A stretch of 64,000 bases of DNA from assembly GCA_000992695.1 (NCBI GenBank), contig LBUS01000001.1:1-64000 (forward strand). Reading direction: 5' to 3'. Shown piece after piece: positions 61,599 to 64,000 of the stretch. The notes below the pieces were generated by a model. The model did not search any database. It was not told the DNA's origin and saw nothing but the letters and a program-made list of their open reading frames with translations. The position numbers were made by a program, and so were the translations under genes. This DNA is from Candidatus Peregrinibacteria bacterium GW2011_GWF2_38_29 (GTDB lineage: Bacteria > Patescibacteriota > Gracilibacteria > UBA1369 > UBA12463). The stretch's first letter is position 1. Each line of letters opens with the position of its first letter.

Positions 61599-63620
61599 CT
61601 AAATTATCACGGGTAAGATCAGAGGTTTTCGATCGAGCTGTTTTATCGCAACTTTTTCAAGTTGGGTACAAATGTAATGTTTGATTTCGCCGCGCTTTAA
61701 ATCTTGGCGTTTCTTTGTAATTTCGCGATATGCACTTGCGGCAGTTTGCTTTAATTCTTCGATAACTTTTTCGGAATTTTTTAAGAAAACAAATCCGCGG
61801 GAAATGATATCCGGATCCGCAAACAGCTTTCCTGTTTTTGGATTAACCGGCAAAAGCACCATAACAATGCCATTTTCCGACATTTGCTTTCTTTCGTTTA
61901 AGATTTGCGTACCAATATCTCCGACTCCAAAACCATCAATCAATATATGTTGAAGGCTTACTTTTTGATTTGAGAAATGTGCACGACCGTGCGTTAATTC
62001 GAGAACGTCGCCGTTTTCAATAAGCACGATGTTTTCGTCTTTCATGCCCATCTCAAGTCCAAGAACTTTGTGCGCCTGTCTCATGAAATATTCGCCGTGA
62101 ATCGGAATGAGATACTTTGGTCGAATAAGGTCAATCATCATTTTCAAATCCTCCTGACAACCATGCCCAGAAACGTGAACGTCCATACTGCGATTGTGAA
62201 TAACTTTTGCGCCCATCTTTGATAAATTGTTGATGACGCTGACAACCGCGCGCTCGTTACCGATAATTGGATTTGCGGAAATTATAACCGTATCCATTGG
62301 CCTGATTTTGACTTGCTGATGCTCTTTTTCGGAAATACGTTTTAAGGAAGAATGATCTTCACCCTGACTTCCGGTTGTTAAAATAAGCACGTCTTTATCG
62401 GCAACACTGCTGACTGTGCGAATATCTTTTATTAAATCTTTTGGATAATGAATATATCCAAGCTTTGAAGCAATTTCGATGCTATCAACCATGCTTCTGC
62501 CGCTTAAGAAAACTTTTTTGTTATTCTTTGCTGCGATGTCTAAAATTTGTTGAATGCGTCCGATAAGCGATGAAAAGGATGCGATTATTACGCGACCCTT
62601 TGCACTTTCGATAAGCTCTGCAATTTTCATGCCAATCGAAGTTTCCGTCATTGTATGACCGGGTTCGAGAGCGTTTGTGCTTTCGGAAAATAATGCAAGA
62701 ATTCCTTTTGAACCAATTTGTGCAATTCTTTGAAGATCCGCGGGTTTTTGATCACGAGCAGGGGATTCATCAAATTTGAAGTCGCCTGTGTGAACGATTG
62801 AACCAACCGGAGTTTTGAGAACTATCGCTGTTGCATCCGGAATGCTGTGATTAACGCGGAAAAAACTTGCTTCAAATCTGCCGAGTCTTAAAAGTGCGTT
62901 ATCCGGATTAAACGTATGAAGCTTTACGCGCTTTTCCAAGCCAAATTCTTCAAGTTGTTTATTTATGAAACCGGCTGTTAATTTTGTTGCGAAAACCGGT
63001 GGAAAATTTAATCTTTCAATTAAATATGCGATGCCACCAATGTGGTCCATGTGGCCATGCGTGATTAAAATTCCGCGAATTCTGTGTTTTTTATCGTCGA
63101 GATAAGAAACGTCGGGGATAATATAGTCGATGCCCGGCATATCTGTTTCCGGAAATTGGAAGCCCATATCCACGATTACGATGTCTTGTTCATATTCGAA
63201 GACCATCATGTTTTTACCAACTTCATTCAAACCACCGAGTGGAATCACTTTTAAAACTCCTTTCTTGAAATTGGAGGATGGCGCTTTTTGAAAAGTCGCT
63301 GGCTCTTGGTTTGCTCCTTGAGCACTTTGTTGATGTGCGTTTTGTTGACGCACACTTTGCACTGCTCGGTCCGCCGGCTTGTCTTTTTGAACAAACTTAG
63401 CCTGTTGCATTATTCGCACGGGACGTTTATACGCCGTTTTATTATTAAAATTTCTTTTTGGCAAATTACGCATTTTGTTTGCGTTATGCTGTTTTTGTGC
63501 CAATGGCGCTTTTTGCGTCACTGACACTTTTGGTGCGCTGTGCACCCCTTTGATGTTACTCATTTTTGTCTTGTTAACTCTTATATTGTTCTTGTCCATC
63601 CATCTATCAATGTTGTCCAT
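61599..63620 (-). CDS. rnj: Ribonuclease J
   Basis: 673 aa. Metallo-beta-lactamase/beta-CASP ribonuclease that processes and degrades mRNA with exo- and endonuclease activity. Metal motif THGHMDHIGG, VIVDMGFQF and HTGDFKFDESP in the lactamase part; SGHGCQEDLKMM and IPIHGEYFMRQAH in the beta-CASP/C-terminal part. The first ~115 residues are a Gln/Asn/Lys-rich, likely disordered extension (QKQHNANKMRNLPKRNFNN) absent from most RNase J. A TATAAT on the minus strand lies 9 nt upstream of the ATG at 63620. Confidence 0.95.
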   Translation of the reverse strand: MDNIDRWMDKNNIRVNKTKMSNIKGVHSAPKVSVTQKAPLAQKQHNANKMRNLPKRNFNNKTAYKRPVRIMQQAKFVQKDKPADRAVQSVRQQNAHQQSAQGANQEPATFQKAPSSNFKKGVLKVIPLGGLNEVGKNMMVFEYEQDIVIVDMGFQFPETDMPGIDYIIPDVSYLDDKKHRIRGILITHGHMDHIGGIAYLIERLNFPPVFATKLTAGFINKQLEEFGLEKRVKLHTFNPDNALLRLGRFEASFFRVNHSIPDATAIVLKTPVGSIVHTGDFKFDESPARDQKPADLQRIAQIGSKGILALFSESTNALEPGHTMTETSIGMKIAELIESAKGRVIIASFSSLIGRIQQILDIAAKNNKKVFLSGRSMVDSIEIASKLGYIHYPKDLIKDIRTVSSVADKDVLILTTGSQGEDHSSLKRISEKEHQQVKIRPMDTVIISANPIIGNERAVVSVINNLSKMGAKVIHNRSMDVHVSGHGCQEDLKMMIDLIRPKYLIPIHGEYFMRQAHKVLGLEMGMKDENIVLIENGDVLELTHGRAHFSNQKVSLQHILIDGFGVGDIGTQILNERKQMSENGIVMVLLPVNPKTGKLFADPDIISRGFVFLKNSEKVIEELKQTAASAYREITKKRQDLKRGEIKHYICTQLEKVAIKQLDRKPLILPVII

Positions 63621-63681
63621 AACACTTATATTATATCACGAAATAACGATACAGCACAACTGTCAAATGGGAAAGGGTAGA

Positions 63682-63734
63682 ACGGGGACGGAGGTATATC
63701 AATACTTTTTAGGTCGCCCAACCTCCGTCCCCGT
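63682..63734. repeat. GGGGACGGAGGT repeat f, inverted pair
   Basis: ACGGGGACGGAGGT (63682-63695) and ACCTCCGTCCCCGT (63721-63734) form a 14-bp inverted repeat just upstream of the murD -10 box. Confidence 0.9.
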
Positions 63735-63736
63735 GT

Positions 63737-63742
63737 TAGAAT
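63737..63742 (+). promoter_or_regulatory. -10 box of murD, leaderless layout
   Basis: TAGAAT 6 nt before the ATG at 63749; the inverted repeat f ends 2 nt upstream and occupies the -35 position. Confidence 0.5.
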
Positions 63743-63748
63743 TGAAAT

Positions 63749-64000
63749 ATGCAAAAAACTGATAAAATAGCGATTCTCGGATATGGAACCGAAGGAGTTG
63801 CGCTCTATGAATACTTAAATGCGCACGGATTTAAAGATATTACGATTTGCGATCAGAAAGAAAGTCTGGAAGATGCGGAAGGCAAGGGCGGGAAGGTGCC
63901 GAAAGTTAAACTGCGCCTTGGGAAAAATTATTTGAAAAATTTGAGTGATTTTGATGTGATTTTTAGGAGCCCTGGAATAAAGTACCTGGATCCGGAAATT
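63749..64000 (+). CDS. murD: MurD-like ligase, N-terminal part (cut by window end)
   Basis: 84 codons are visible and the frame is open at the window end. It starts MQKTDKIAILGYGTEGVALY, the nucleotide-fold GYGxEG of MurD (UDP-MurNAc-L-Ala:D-Glu ligase), followed by ICDQKE, LKNLSDFDVIFRSPGI and KYLDPEI, matching the MurD N-terminal domain. The ATP-binding and ligase domains lie beyond the window, so MurC or a related ligase cannot be fully excluded. Confidence 0.75.
   Translation, partial: MQKTDKIAILGYGTEGVALYEYLNAHGFKDITICDQKESLEDAEGKGGKVPKVKLRLGKNYLKNLSDFDVIFRSPGIKYLDPEI

Noticed and set aside
1-64000. UGA recoding to glycine as in Gracilibacteria/Absconditabacteria
   Set aside because: Several well-recognised genes end at in-frame TGA at the expected length (murI, the FG-GAP gene), and conserved Gly positions use normal codons.

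Overview
The window is AT-rich bacterial DNA with densely packed, mostly single-copy genes on both strands. It uses the standard code, with TGA as a working stop. The gene set (VirB2-like pilin, orphan VirD4-like ATPase, TrmB-type regulators, RNase J, standalone ComEC-type hydrolase, FG-GAP/SLH and LPxTG-like surface proteins, scattered mur genes, no biosynthetic operons) and the small gene sizes suggest a Candidate Phyla Radiation (Patescibacteria) genome. A Peregrinibacteria-like member is my guess, inferred from gene content and not proven. Several genes have a TATAAT/TAGAAT box only 6-7 nt before the ATG, which suggests leaderless mRNAs.

Layout. 0-9 kb: Xer-type recombinase next to tRNA-Ser, membrane proteins, an HD-domain protein, MurB, hypothetical proteins, a pilin-like protein with clear promoter and terminator, a PRC-barrel protein. 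9-13 kb: tRNA-Pro and a minus-strand operon of an FG-GAP/SLH surface protein, a GH18-like protein and YbeY. 13-18 kb: an HTH protein whose promoter and own coding sequence are filled with TAGACA motifs, two DUF881 proteins, a degenerate tRNA-like locus, then MurI translationally coupled to a PAP2 phosphatase/polyprenol-kinase-like fusion. 18-29 kb: guaA, an O-antigen ligase-like protein and lysS (overlapping), dnaB, yraN, comM. 29-44 kb: two TrmB-like regulators, murA, a ComEC-like hydrolase, an FN3/LPATG surface protein, a methyltransferase, an RSH protein with eroded active sites, ArgRS with an N-terminal B3/B4-like domain, TspO, tRNA-Ser, a lipoprotein and Mn-type SOD.

44-64 kb is the unusual part. 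Seven paralogous, extremely cysteine-rich proteins (about 310-570 aa) lie on the minus strand, interspersed with a RelE-type toxin-antitoxin pair, a Fic protein lacking the catalytic His, a response-regulator receiver, a VirD4-like ATPase and a secreted cupredoxin. The paralogs have a near-symmetric plan: a double zinc ribbon, a Cys-rich solenoid with cap, a second solenoid with cap, and a second double zinc ribbon. The same region alone carries twelve copies of a short GGGGACGGAGGT motif, arranged as inverted or direct pairs, and one copy coincides with the truncated end of a paralog. The window ends with RNase J and the start of murD.

Three families of dispersed intergenic elements (about 60-130 bp) keep their stems by compensatory changes between copies. 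Members of two of these families lie directly against tRNA genes. No rRNA, CRISPR array or transposase gene was found.
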